Shown here: piece by piece, positions 1 through 8,306 of the stretch
Numbering within the stretch: the stretch's first letter is position 1
Layout: every line of letters starts with the position of its first letter
From: Actinomadura madurae
Lineage (GTDB): Bacteria; Actinomycetota; Actinomycetes; Streptosporangiales; Streptosporangiaceae
DNA length: 32,006 bases
Direction of reading: 5' to 3'
Assembly (NCBI RefSeq): GCF_900115095.1
Contig: NZ_FOVH01000036.1
Coordinates: forward strand, 1-32,006
The notes under the pieces: model-generated
What the model was told of the DNA's origin: nothing
The model's database searches: none
The model's input: only the letters and a program-made list of their open reading frames with translations
Position numbers and translations under genes: made by a program

Positions 1-1
1 C

Positions 2-439
<438 letters not shown>

Positions 440-452
440 GCGAGGAACCGCC

Positions 453-492
453 AGTCCGGGAGCCCGTCCGCTGAGCGGCGGGCTCCCGGACT
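453..492 (+). terminator. rho-independent-type terminator after rpoB
   Basis: A perfect 14-bp stem (453-466 paired with 479-492) closes a 12-nt loop that itself contains a small CCGC/GCGG inverted repeat. It starts 13 nt after the rpoB stop. There is no strong T-run, as is usual in high-GC actinomycetes. It marks the end of the rpoB transcript and so supports the absence of a downstream rpoC. Confidence 0.8.
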
Positions 493-495
493 TCG

Positions 496-521
496 AGGAC
501 CATCGGTCGCGGCGATGGATC
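496..521. repeat. Stem-loop repeat, copy 1
   Basis: A 26-nt element just behind the rpoB terminator. It contains the inverted repeat CCATCG (500-505) / CGATGG (513-518). It aligns with 4710-4734 at 24 positions with three single-base gaps. The shared core is CATCGGTCGCGGC. Together the two copies bracket the nucleotidyltransferase, ctpJ, nmtR and small-ORF block. Whether they are mobile-element footprints or a chance match cannot be settled from one window. Confidence 0.4.
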
Positions 522-589
522 GGCCGTTCGGGCAGTGTCGCGGTCGCTCCACTCGCGCATGACGGGTCCCAGGCCGGTATCTCCGGTGG

Positions 590-1456
590 TCACGCGTTTC
601 GGGTTTCGTTGTCCGGGGTGAGTGCCGCGTGGAGCCGGGCGAGGCGTGTCGCCAGGCCCGGGTGACCGGATGCCGCGGTTTTCCGGCTGAGCTGGTCGGC
701 ACAGTGCTGATACAGCGGGAGGAGTTCTCGCTGGAGCAGTCCGGCGGCTGCGGGATCGTCGATACCGTTGGCGCGCCAGCGTGCGGCGCAGGTCACCAGG
801 GTCCTGGAGATGTTCGGTGTGGCGGTGTACCAGCGTGCGGCGTCGTCGTTGCGGCCGAGGCGTCCGGTGGTGGCGGTGTAGAGCAGGCGCACTGGGAACA
901 GCACGGCCTTGGTGATGGCGCGGGCACCTTGCCCGGCCAGTGCCGCGGAGTCGCCGAGCATGCGCAGATAGGCGGGATCGCCGAACTTGGCCAAGGCGAA
1001 GGTGGCGCTGTCGAGGAGAAGATCTTCTGTGCTGGGCCGGGCGCATCGGGCGCGCTGGTCGGTGCCGTGCAGCAGGACGCCAGAGTCGAGCAGGTCGAGC
1101 CGGTCGGTCGCGGGGAAGCGACCGGCCTCGGTGCCGTGGGCCAAGTGCTCCCAGTCGCTCCAGAAGATCGATAGTCGTTCGGCCAGGGCGTAGTGGGCCG
1201 AGCCCCTGTACCGCTGGACGGTGTCCCGGCGAACGGCGTCGATGGCCGGCGCCAGGGCTTGGTCGGCCTGGTCGACGATCAGCGCCAGGTCCACGTCGCT
1301 GACGTCGGGGACGAAGCCGCCGTGCGCCAGGCTGCCGATCGCGAACGCCGCGGTCAACCGGCCGTTCAGCCTCGCGTCGGCCTGGGCGACCGCTTCCCGC
1401 ACTATGTCCCGCCCCACCGGATGGGACAGGGGGGCATCGGGTGGGCTGGGGGTCAT
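590..1456 (-). CDS. Nucleotidyltransferase-domain protein (DNA polymerase beta fold)
   Basis: A 288-residue protein with the minimal nucleotidyltransferase signature: G41-S42 followed by the two metal-binding aspartates D54 and D56 (SDVDLALIV). A later LLDSGVLLHG segment resembles the third conserved part seen in aminoglycoside adenylyltransferase relatives. Such enzymes transfer a nucleoside monophosphate to a small molecule, tRNA or protein; the substrate here cannot be read. The C-terminal ~150 residues look helical and carry no motif I recognise. The ATG is preceded by AAGGAG at good spacing. It lies between rpoB and ctpJ on the same strand as ctpJ, 95 nt downstream of it. A drug-modifying role is possible because of the AadA-like motif layout, but this is a guess. 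Confidence 0.75.
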   Translation of the reverse strand: MTPSPPDAPLSHPVGRDIVREAVAQADARLNGRLTAAFAIGSLAHGGFVPDVSDVDLALIVDQADQALAPAIDAVRRDTVQRYRGSAHYALAERLSIFWSDWEHLAHGTEAGRFPATDRLDLLDSGVLLHGTDQRARCARPSTEDLLLDSATFALAKFGDPAYLRMLGDSAALAGQGARAITKAVLFPVRLLYTATTGRLGRNDDAARWYTATPNISRTLVTCAARWRANGIDDPAAAGLLQRELLPLYQHCADQLSRKTAASGHPGLATRLARLHAALTPDNETRNA

Positions 1457-1551
1457 AGCTGACTCCTTGTGCTCGGTCCGGCCGCCGCCGTCGGCTGTCA
1501 GGGTGCGGCGGCGCCGGTGCCTGCCGGTCGGTGTAGGGGGCTCGGTGGTGG

Positions 1552-3534
1552 TCAGGACGGTTCGGTCGCCGCTTCGCCCGCGGCCCGGCGCCAGGCGGCG
1601 CCGCGTAGCAGGCGCAGCCCGTTGAGCGCCACGATGACGGTGGAGCCCTCGTGGCCGGCGACGCCCAGCGGCAGCGGCAGCGTGCCGACCAGGTCCCAGA
1701 GGACCAGGCCGGTGATGAACACCGCGGCGATGACCAAGTTCTGCGTTACCAGCCGCCGGGCCCGCCGCGACAGGGAGATGACCGCGGGAATGGCGGCCAG
1801 TTCGTCGCGGACGATGACGGCGTCGGAGGTCTCCAGCGCGAGGTCGGATCCCGCGCGGCCCATGGCGATGCCGGTGTGCGCGGCGGCCAGCGCCGGTGCG
1901 TCGTTGACGCCGTCGCCGACGACCAGCACTCTGCGGCCCTGAGCGTGCAGGTCCCGCACGGCGGTGACCTTGTCGGCCGGGAGCAGGCCCGCGCGGACGT
2001 CGCCGATGCCGGCGTCAGCGGCCAGCCGGGCGGCCGCGGCCGGGTTGTCGCCGGTGACCAGGATCGGGGGGACGCCGGTGAGGACGGTCAGGGCGGTTAC
2101 GGTGGCCGCGGCGTCGGGGCGGAGCCGGTCGGTGATCCCGAGTACCCCTGCCGGGGTGTCGTCGAGTTCGACCAGCACCGCGGTGCGGCCCTGCTCCTCC
2201 AGCCGCTCGGCGACCGCGGCGGCGGGGTGGCCGCCGGTGCCGGTCCGCAGCCGGGCCGGGCTGCCGACCGCGACGCGGCGGCCATCGACGGTGGCGGTGA
2301 CGCCGGTGCCCGGCGTGGAGGCGAAGTCGGCCGCGGCGGGGACGTCCAGGCCGCGGGCGCCCGCCGCGTCGATGATGGCGCGGGCGATCGGATGCTCGCT
2401 GGGATGTTCGGCTCCCGCCGCCAGCCTCAGCAGTTGCTCCTCGGTCAGGCCCGCCGCCGGCAGCGGGCGGATGTCGCTGACCCGCGGGACGCCCTCGGTG
2501 AGGGTGCCGGTCTTGTCGAGGGCGACCTGGTCGACCTGTCCGATCCGTTCCATCACCACCGCGGACTTGACCAGGACGCCGTGCCGTCCGGCGTTGGCGA
2601 TGGCCGACAGCAGCGGCGGCATGGTGGCCAGCACCACCGCGCACGGCGATGCGACGATCATGAAGGTCATCGAGCGCAGCAGCGATTCGGTCAGCCCGGC
2701 GCCGAACGTGAGCGGGACGGCGAACACCGCCAGTGTCGCGGCGACCATTCCCACGCTGTAGCGCTGCTCGACCTTCTCGATGAACAGCTGAGTCGGCGCC
2801 TTGGTCTCGGACGCCTCTTCGACCATCGCCACGATCCGCGCGATCACCGAGTCCGACGGGTCGCGCTCGACCTTCACCCGCAGCGCGCCGGTCCCGTTCA
2901 GGGTGCCGGCGAACACCTCGTCCCCGGCCTGCTTGGCCACCGGCAGCGGCTCCCCGGTGATGGTGGCCTGGTCGACCTCGCTCGCCCCGTCCAGGACGCG
3001 GCCGTCGGCGCCGACCCGTTCTCCCGGCCGCACCACGATGGTCTCGCCGACGGCCAGCCGGCCGGTGGGGACGGTGTGCTCGGCGCCGTCATCGGCCAGG
3101 CGGGTCGCGGTGGCGGGGGCCAGGTCGAGCAGGCCGCGGACCGAGTCGGCGGTGCGGGCGGTCGCGACCGCCTCCAGTGCCCCGGAGGCGGCGAAGATGA
3201 CGATCAGCAGCGCCCCGTCCAGCACCTGCCCGATCGCCGCCGCGCCCAACGCGGCCGCCACCATCAGCAGATCCACGTCCAGCGTCCCGCCCGTGAGGGC
3301 CTTCAGCCCCGCCCAGCCCGGCTCCCACCCTCCGGTGACATAGGTCGCGGCGAACAGTGCCCCCCACGCCCACGCCGGACCGTCCAGCAGGTACACCGGC
3401 AGCCCGGCCGTGTACAGCACCAGCGCGGCCGCCGCCCACCGGGCCTCCGGCAGCGCCAGCACCCGGGTGCGGCGCCGGGGCTCCGCACCCTCGCCCGGAG
3501 CGGTGGGGCCGGCCGGGTTCACGGTGGAAGTCAT
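1552..3534 (-). CDS. ctpJ: P1B-4 metal-transporting ATPase, CtpJ-like (Co/Ni efflux)
   Basis: A 660-residue P-type ATPase with all the core motifs: TGEP in the actuator domain (near residue 193), the phosphorylation motif D340-KTGT, and GDGVNDAP near residue 540. The metal-site motifs are S296-P-C and H628-EGST. An SPC motif in the sixth transmembrane helix with HEG-S/T in the following one defines the P1B-4 subgroup, which exports cobalt and in some cases nickel or iron, rather than the CPC copper or zinc pumps. There is no N-terminal heavy-metal-binding domain, also typical of this subgroup. Length and divergent pairing with nmtR match ctpJ-nmtR of Mycobacterium tuberculosis. The start is ATG at 3534, with AAGGAC about 7 nt upstream. 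It probably expels Co or Ni across the inner membrane and is derepressed by NmtR when metal is high. Confidence 0.93.
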   Translation of the reverse strand: MTSTVNPAGPTAPGEGAEPRRRTRVLALPEARWAAAALVLYTAGLPVYLLDGPAWAWGALFAATYVTGGWEPGWAGLKALTGGTLDVDLLMVAAALGAAAIGQVLDGALLIVIFAASGALEAVATARTADSVRGLLDLAPATATRLADDGAEHTVPTGRLAVGETIVVRPGERVGADGRVLDGASEVDQATITGEPLPVAKQAGDEVFAGTLNGTGALRVKVERDPSDSVIARIVAMVEEASETKAPTQLFIEKVEQRYSVGMVAATLAVFAVPLTFGAGLTESLLRSMTFMIVASPCAVVLATMPPLLSAIANAGRHGVLVKSAVVMERIGQVDQVALDKTGTLTEGVPRVSDIRPLPAAGLTEEQLLRLAAGAEHPSEHPIARAIIDAAGARGLDVPAAADFASTPGTGVTATVDGRRVAVGSPARLRTGTGGHPAAAVAERLEEQGRTAVLVELDDTPAGVLGITDRLRPDAAATVTALTVLTGVPPILVTGDNPAAAARLAADAGIGDVRAGLLPADKVTAVRDLHAQGRRVLVVGDGVNDAPALAAAHTGIAMGRAGSDLALETSDAVIVRDELAAIPAVISLSRRARRLVTQNLVIAAVFITGLVLWDLVGTLPLPLGVAGHEGSTVIVALNGLRLLRGAAWRRAAGEAATEPS

Positions 3535-3607
3535 GGACAGCGTCCTTCATGAGCAGGAAGCCGGGAACGGCCGGATCGCAGCCGGGGCGTCCACCGTATC
3601 AGGAACA

Positions 3608-3653
3608 CATGAACAACAATTCATGCTTTCATGGGTGTCGTAGCATGGCCCGC
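3608..3653 (+). promoter_or_regulatory. NmtR operator and leaderless nmtR promoter
   Basis: The sequence CATGAA-N6-TTCATG (3608-3625) is a perfect inverted repeat of the TGAA-N6-TTCA type bound by ArsR/SmtB repressors. A -10 box TAGCAT (3641-3646) lies 7 nt before the nmtR ATG, and the operator covers the matching -35 position. It also lies about 75 nt in front of ctpJ, so one dimer could control both directions. Confidence 0.7.
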
Positions 3654-4130
3654 ATGGGTCATGGAGCGCCGCAACGGTCCGGCACCGCCGCCGGCGGGGC
3701 GTCGCGCGCGCGGCTGGACGCCGCGTCCGCGGCCCGGGTCGCGACCACGCTGCAGGCGCTGGCCACCCCCTCGCGGCTGCTGATCCTGGCTCGGCTGCGT
3801 GAGGGCCCGCTGCCCGCCACCGAGCTGGCCGCCGAGGTCGGAATGGAGCAGTCCGCCTGCTCCCACCAGCTGCGGCTGCTGCGCAACCTCGGCCTGGTGG
3901 TCGGCACCCGCCAAGGCCGCTCAGTGGTGTACGCGCTGCACGACGACCACGTCGCCGAACTCCTCGACCAGGCCGTTCACCACGTCGAGCACCTCAACTT
4001 GGGCCTCAGCGACGCCGTTCCGGCGTCCGCCGCGTCGGGCACCACGGCGGGTGCAGTCCGGCCCGAGCCCGCACCCGCGGCGGAGGCCGGCGCCGGCCCC
4101 GAGAAGCAGCCGGCGACGACCCGCGAGTGA
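3654..4130 (+). CDS. nmtR: Nickel/cobalt-sensing ArsR/SmtB repressor NmtR
   Basis: A 158-residue winged-helix repressor. It begins MGHG, as in M. tuberculosis NmtR, where the N-terminal amine and His3 are nickel ligands; this decides the start at 3654 over upstream in-frame starts. The helix-turn-helix reads ELAAEVGMEQSACSHQLRLLRNLGLV. The C-terminal helix keeps the D-x-H pair (DDHVAEL) and the H-x2-H pair (HHVEHL) that form the metal site in NmtR. Beyond LNLGLSD there is a ~45-residue Ala/Pro-rich tail that the mycobacterial protein lacks. It should sit on the operator between itself and ctpJ and release DNA on binding Ni(II) or Co(II). The transcript is probably leaderless. Confidence 0.92.
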   Translation: MGHGAPQRSGTAAGGASRARLDAASAARVATTLQALATPSRLLILARLREGPLPATELAAEVGMEQSACSHQLRLLRNLGLVVGTRQGRSVVYALHDDHVAELLDQAVHHVEHLNLGLSDAVPASAASGTTAGAVRPEPAPAAEAGAGPEKQPATTRE

Positions 4131-4274
4131 CCGGCCGCCTCGACCTCCATCTCCAACGGCGTCGATTGTCGGTTCGCTTCGGCAGATTGTGTCTCCTTCC
4201 GGAGGAACATCAGTCCCGCAGGTCTCCGGAGTCGCACCGTTAGTCGTCTGGACCCGACGGACAAGGATGTGGTC

Positions 4275-4682
4275 GTGGCTGGTGACGACATTGCTCAGGC
4301 AATCCTCGACAGGCGGGACGTCCTGCATCCCTGTCGCTCCGGATCTGGCCGAGCAGGCCCAGGCGCATGTGGGCGCATCTCCGCCGAGCCGCGTGACCGG
4401 TGCGCCGTCACCGACGACGCGGGGCCCGGCGACTGGACCGACTCCCTCCTGAAGGCCAGCGGAACCTACACCGAGCTCCCGGTGGACGAGGGGCTGGTCT
4501 GCGAGTCCGGCGACTCGGACGCCCTGCTGGACGGGCCGCTGGCCCGAGCCCGCACCGCCGAACTGTACGGCGTCGAGCCGGCGCGGCTCCCCGCCACGAT
4601 CCACGCGGACTTCTGCGTCATCCCCGCCTTCTCCGATTGGTGGAGCGCGCTTGGAGCGAGCCACCCCGGACGACGCACCTGA
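4275..4682 (+). CDS. Small orphan ORF, possibly a gene remnant
   Basis: A possible 135-residue product. The GTG at 4275 has AAGGA 7 nt upstream, better placed than the earlier GTG at 4269. From about 4400 to the stop the frame has strongly GC-rich third positions and looks coding (ELPVDEGLVCESG, AELYGVEPARLPATIHADF); the first ~40 codons do not. That mixture suggests either a late true start or the remains of a longer gene joined to unrelated DNA. I recognise no family. The 144 nt between nmtR and this frame hold no other gene that I can support. Confidence 0.35.
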   Translation: MAGDDIAQAILDRRDVLHPCRSGSGRAGPGACGRISAEPRDRCAVTDDAGPGDWTDSLLKASGTYTELPVDEGLVCESGDSDALLDGPLARARTAELYGVEPARLPATIHADFCVIPAFSDWWSALGASHPGRRT

Positions 4683-4709
4683 CATCCTCCTGGACGGGCC
4701 CCCCTGATC

Positions 4710-4734
4710 AGGACATCGGTCGCGGCCGATGATC
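4710..4734. repeat. Stem-loop repeat, copy 2
   Basis: A 25-nt element related to 496-521. Here the stem is perfect: CATCGG (4714-4719), a TCGCGG loop, then CCGATG (4726-4731). It lies in the gap between the orphan ORF and the SnoaL-like gene, directly oriented relative to copy 1. Confidence 0.4.
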
Positions 4735-4758
4735 TGACGGCGGGCCGCGGGTGGGCTT

Positions 4759-5127
4759 CTAGGCGTCGGCGGGTGGGACGAATTCGGGCTGGTCGATGAC
4801 GCGCAGCCAGCTGCCGTCGGGCTGGCGGCGGACGACCTGCGCGCGGGCGCCGGCGCCGTCCCGGGGCGGTGTGGAGGTGAGGGCGATGTCGCCGTTGACC
4901 AGCGTCGGCAGCGGCTCCTCGGGCTCGAAGCGGGGGCGGCCGGCCAGGACCTTCTCCCACAGCTCGCGGATGGCGTCGCGTCCCACGGTCTGGGAGCCGG
5001 GCGGGTAGGCCAGGACCGCGTTCTCCTCGTAGAGCGCGGCGACCCCGGCGGCGTCGCCGGCGTTGGAGCGCTCGACGAACAGGCGGGTGATGTCCTCGGG
5101 CCGCATGGCCTTGTCGTGTTCCGTCAT
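4759..5127 (-). CDS. SnoaL-like / NTF2-fold protein
   Basis: A 122-residue protein with the usual pattern of the small cone-shaped NTF2-like fold: an N-terminal helix with FVERSNAGDAAGVAALYEENAVLAYP, then GRDAIRELWEKVLAGRPRFE, then a strand-rich half ending DGSWLRVIDQPEFVPP. It resembles the DUF4440 / ketosteroid-isomerase-like group, whose members bind or isomerise small hydrophobic molecules, but no catalytic residues can be assigned. The start at 5127 is preceded by GAGGAA; an open frame continues upstream without a better start. It is divergent from the thioesterase gene 145 nt away. No function is proposed. Confidence 0.8.
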   Translation of the reverse strand: MTEHDKAMRPEDITRLFVERSNAGDAAGVAALYEENAVLAYPPGSQTVGRDAIRELWEKVLAGRPRFEPEEPLPTLVNGDIALTSTPPRDGAGARAQVVRRQPDGSWLRVIDQPEFVPPADA

Positions 5128-5272
5128 GGGTTCCTCCCCGATGTGCGCGGCTTGCGTCTCCCATCGTGGTCGCTGCCCGTCCAGAAGTCCAAGAGATGGT
5201 TCTTCTCCAAGCCAGAAGCGAGCGTTATGGACGACGCGGGACGGTCGCGGGGATGGTGCAGGATGATCCGGT

Positions 5273-5716
5273 ATGGGTGAGGTGTTCACGCATCGGCTGC
5301 GGGTCCGGTACAGCGAGTGCGATCAGCAGGGCGTGGTGTTCAACGGCCACTACCTGTTCTTCTACGACGTGGCGCTGACGGAGATGTGGCGGGAGCTGTT
5401 CGGCGACTACGCCGACATGGTGGCGCAGGGCTACGACCTGGTGGTGGCGGAGGCGCGGATCCGCTACCGGGAGGGCGCGCGGTTCGACGATCTGCTGGAC
5501 GTGTCGATGCCGCTGGCGCATCTGGGGACCACGAGCATGATCGTGCGTCCGGTGTTCCGGGTGGGTGAGCGCCTCATCGCCGACGGGGAGGTGCGGCATG
5601 TGTTCATCGACCCGCCGTCCAAGGCCAAGAGGGAGATGCCGCCGCAGGTCAGGTCGGCGCTGGAGCCCTATCTGGACGGGGCGGGACAGACGGCCGGCGC
5701 CTCGTCAGGCTTTTGA
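5273..5716 (+). CDS. Acyl-CoA thioesterase, 4HBT/YbgC hot-dog family
   Basis: A 147-residue single hot-dog domain. The N-terminal motif RYSECD17QQGVVFNGHYLFFYD matches the 4-hydroxybenzoyl-CoA thioesterase/YbgC signature, with Asp17 at the catalytic position and the helix that follows it. The rest (FGDYADMV, GARFDDLLDV, RVGERLIADGEVRHVFID) follows the family. It should hydrolyse acyl- or aroyl-CoA thioesters in the cytoplasm; the substrate is not evident. There is no obvious Shine-Dalgarno, and a weak -10-like CAGGAT lies 8 nt before ATG. It stands alone, divergent from the SnoaL-like gene and convergent with the ARPP-1-like gene. Confidence 0.85.
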   Translation: MGEVFTHRLRVRYSECDQQGVVFNGHYLFFYDVALTEMWRELFGDYADMVAQGYDLVVAEARIRYREGARFDDLLDVSMPLAHLGTTSMIVRPVFRVGERLIADGEVRHVFIDPPSKAKREMPPQVRSALEPYLDGAGQTAGASSGF

Positions 5717-5826
5717 TCGCCGTAACGACGGCCTCAGCGTCGCGCGTTTCCGATGTGGAATCGGGGTTCCGCCTGACGTGCCCGGCACAGTTCCCGCGGC
5801 CGTCTTGATTGAAGCGGGTGCCGCGT

Positions 5827-5865
5827 CCCCGGGGCAACCCCTTTTTCCGCGGGGTCGCCCCGGGG
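5827..5865. terminator. Bidirectional terminator between convergent genes
   Basis: Two 15-nt arms (5827-5841 and 5851-5865) pair with one mismatch around a loop containing TTTTT. It lies 110 nt after the thioesterase stop and directly behind the stop of the minus-strand gene at 5867, so it can end both transcripts. Confidence 0.7.
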
Positions 5866-5866
5866 G

Positions 5867-6841
5867 TCAGCGGGCGAACAGGGAGGCGTAGACGGTGCGG
5901 TCGCCGTCGGTGACGACCTGCCCGGCCAGGCGGGGGCCGGTGACGGTGGACAGCCGCAGGTTCAGGTAGCGGTCCTCCTCGACCAGGTCGGCGGCGGGGT
6001 CGGTGAAGGCGTCGGCGATCCGGCCGCCGATCTCGGCGAGGCGGGCGGCGCGGTGGTGGTCCAGGGCGCCGCGCAGCGCGGCGAGCCCGGTGCGGCCGCC
6101 GGTGTCGAGGGGGTCGGGGGCGGTGGGCGCGGCCGGTTCGGCGTGCCAGGCGGCGACGCCGTAGGCGAAGCAGGCCAGCGCGGTCCACATCTCGGCGAAG
6201 TAGCCGGGGCCGGGGGTGATCTCCAGGCCGGCGAACGCGCCGGAGACGAAGAACAGCGCGCCGATCTGGCCGGGCTGCGGTTCCAGCCGGGACTGGAACC
6301 GGGTCAGCACGGGCCGCTTGCGGGACAGGATCTGCTCCAGGTGGCCGCGCCGCGGCAGGCCGTGCCGCACGTTGAGGTCGGCGATGTCGTGCCACAGCTT
6401 GGTGTAGCTGCTCACGCCGCGCAGTTCCAGGGCGCGTGCGCGCAGTTCGACGGGCAGGACGAAGAACCACTGGTCGCGTCCGGCGAGGTAGCCGCCCTGG
6501 CCCTGCTGGACGCAGCAGGCGTCCTCGAAGCGGAGCGTCTGCCCGGCGGCCAGGAACGCCGACCGGCACAGGGCGTGGTTCTGGGCGCCGTCCTGGATGT
6601 AGCCGATGTGCAGGGGGACGATCGCGACGCCGGAGGAGGCGGCGTTGGTGAGCTCGACCTGCCCGTACGTGGGGACCCCGGTCAGCTTGAGGCCGGTGCG
6701 GGGCGGCACGAGGCCGGGGTGGGAGGGCCCGGAGATCGGCACCATGGTGAGGGCGCCGGCCTGCTGGGGGGTGCCCAGGCGGTGCCCGGCGAGGCTGAGC
6801 GGGCCGGGCAGGAGGGTGTCGAGCGCCGTCATCTCGGTCAT
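5867..6841 (-). CDS. ARPP-1-like domain protein
   Basis: A 324-residue protein whose central part resembles the ARPP-1 domain (ARG and rhodanese-phosphatase-associated protein): VPLHIGYIQDGAQNHALCRSAFLAAGQTL, then DACCVQQGQGGYLAG. ARPP-1 proteins share the layout of a resistant, non-enzymatic beta-rich fold with the QNR/QNH-type turn and the C-VE/VQQG segment; their function is unknown. The second half (IGALFFVSGAFAGLEITPGPGYFAEMWTALACFAYG) is typical of the longer family members. No signal peptide or membrane helix is evident. AAGGGAG precedes the ATG at good distance. It lies 78 nt downstream of the vWA gene on the same strand, and the two are almost certainly one operon. ARPP-1 genes are linked with TROVE/vWA proteins in comparative genomics, which I recall but cannot check here. 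Confidence 0.72.
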   Translation of the reverse strand: MTEMTALDTLLPGPLSLAGHRLGTPQQAGALTMVPISGPSHPGLVPPRTGLKLTGVPTYGQVELTNAASSGVAIVPLHIGYIQDGAQNHALCRSAFLAAGQTLRFEDACCVQQGQGGYLAGRDQWFFVLPVELRARALELRGVSSYTKLWHDIADLNVRHGLPRRGHLEQILSRKRPVLTRFQSRLEPQPGQIGALFFVSGAFAGLEITPGPGYFAEMWTALACFAYGVAAWHAEPAAPTAPDPLDTGGRTGLAALRGALDHHRAARLAEIGGRIADAFTDPAADLVEEDRYLNLRLSTVTGPRLAGQVVTDGDRTVYASLFAR

Positions 6842-6919
6842 GCGGTGCTCCCTTCGGTCGGTGCGGGACCGGCACGGACGGTGTGGTCGGTGCGGGCCCG
6901 GCTTGTTCGTGCGGGGTGT

Positions 6920-8251
6920 TCAGGCGGCGAGGCGGGCGGCCAGGGCGTCGGCCCGCCGCTCCAGGGCGTCCAGGCGGGCGTGCAGGGCGGTGCGCAGCCA
7001 GGGCGCGCCGGCGTCGCAGTGCCCGAACATCCAGGGCAGGAGTTCGTCGAAGTCGTCCTGGTGCCAGAACCCGCGCTGTGGGAGGGAGGGGGCGGGGCGC
7101 CGCAGGGCGAGGTCGTCGCCGCCGGTGAACATGGCGTGGCAGAACACCACGGGGGTGGTGATGCCGGCGCGCGGCATGCCGGCCACGACGCGGGCCAGGT
7201 CGCCGGGGAAGACGTTCTCGTATCCGTCGGAGACGACGGCGACCAGGTCGGGGTCGGCGCCGAGGGCGTCCAGGACGCCGGTGGCCAGGTCGGTGGCGCC
7301 GCGGGGGGCGCGTTCGTCGCCGCCGGTCTCGATGACCTCCAGCCGGTCGCACACCTGGGACAGCACCATCCGCAGCGCGGCGGCCTGCGACAGCACGGCC
7401 CATTCGCGGTCGCCGTAGCCGCGCATCGACGCCGAGGCGTCCAGGACCAGCGCGAGCGTGCCGGCGAAGCGGGGGAAGGCGCGGGCGGCCTGGTCGACCT
7501 GGCGGCCGAGCGCGGCGTACAGGTCCTCGGAGGGGCCGCCCCGGTACAGGTGGACCAGGGTGGCGGCGATGTCGCCGCGGTTGGTGGCGGTGATGGTGGC
7601 GGGCCGTTCCCGGAGGGTGTCGAGGGCGAGCGCGGGCTCGTCCGGCGCCGGGAGGTGCGCGGGCTCGCGGGTGGTGCCGTAGAGGGCCTGGACGCGGGCG
7701 GGCGCGGCGGCGGGGTCGGTGAGGAACCGCAGCAGGCGGCGCCGCAGGTAGTCCGAGCCGGTGTCGCCGCCGTGGATGCGGCGGGCGCAGCCGCGGGCGG
7801 TGTCGGTGCCGAGGGCGTGCTCGAAGCAGTCCAGGAGGGCGGGGCGGCGGGCGGCGATGAGCGCGTCGGCGCCGGGGTGCTCCAGGACGAACCGCAGCGC
7901 GGTGCGGGTGGTGTGCTTGTGGTTGGCGCGCAGCCGCCGCAGCGTGAGCAGGACGGTGATGACGTGGCCGGGCGGCAGCCCGAGGGTCAGGACGCGGGCG
8001 GTGCGGGCCTGGACGGCGCGGGCCCGGTCGCCGAGCCCGGCCTGGGAGGCGGCCAGGATCTGCAGGAGCACGCGGGCGCGCTGCCAGGGCCGCACGCCGG
8101 GCGCGAGGCCGAGCAGGGCGTAGCCTTCGGCGTCGTCGGTGTGGGCGGCGCGGTGCAGGTCGGCGTCGTCCCAGCGCGGGGCCGAGCCCCGGGGCAGGGT
8201 GAGCGCGGTGTCGTGGTGCTGCAGGTGGGTGAGCAGTGTGGGGATGTCCAT
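6920..8251 (-). CDS. vWA-domain protein, TROVE/Ro-like
   Basis: A 443-residue protein. Residues ~1-260 look all-helical and repeat-like (HVITVLLTLRRLRANHKHTTRTALRFVLEH and similar), as in the HEAT-repeat ring of TROVE/Ro60 proteins. Residues ~265-440 are a von Willebrand A domain with a complete MIDAS metal site: D271-x-S273-x-S275 (DASASM), T320 and D342 (VVSDGYEN). Ro-like proteins bind misfolded or non-coding RNA; vWA domains with intact MIDAS bind partner proteins through Mg. RNA binding is therefore only inferred. The ATG at 8251 is chosen because GGAGG lies 9 nt upstream; a TTG 18 nt earlier is less likely. A -10-like TACACT (minus strand, 8281-8276) could give it its own promoter. It is followed by the ARPP-1-like gene. 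Confidence 0.8.
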   Translation of the reverse strand: MDIPTLLTHLQHHDTALTLPRGSAPRWDDADLHRAAHTDDAEGYALLGLAPGVRPWQRARVLLQILAASQAGLGDRARAVQARTARVLTLGLPPGHVITVLLTLRRLRANHKHTTRTALRFVLEHPGADALIAARRPALLDCFEHALGTDTARGCARRIHGGDTGSDYLRRRLLRFLTDPAAAPARVQALYGTTREPAHLPAPDEPALALDTLRERPATITATNRGDIAATLVHLYRGGPSEDLYAALGRQVDQAARAFPRFAGTLALVLDASASMRGYGDREWAVLSQAAALRMVLSQVCDRLEVIETGGDERAPRGATDLATGVLDALGADPDLVAVVSDGYENVFPGDLARVVAGMPRAGITTPVVFCHAMFTGGDDLALRRPAPSLPQRGFWHQDDFDELLPWMFGHCDAGAPWLRTALHARLDALERRADALAARLAA

Positions 8252-8306
8252 GATTGTCGGCCTCCGCAATCACGGAGTGTAGGAACGACCGGGAGCGGTC
8301 CGACAC

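Noticed and set aside
1651..3552. Long open frame antisense to ctpJ (over 600 codons)
   Set aside because: High GC leaves few stops on the opposite strand; its product has no recognisable motif while the other strand encodes a full P-type ATPase.
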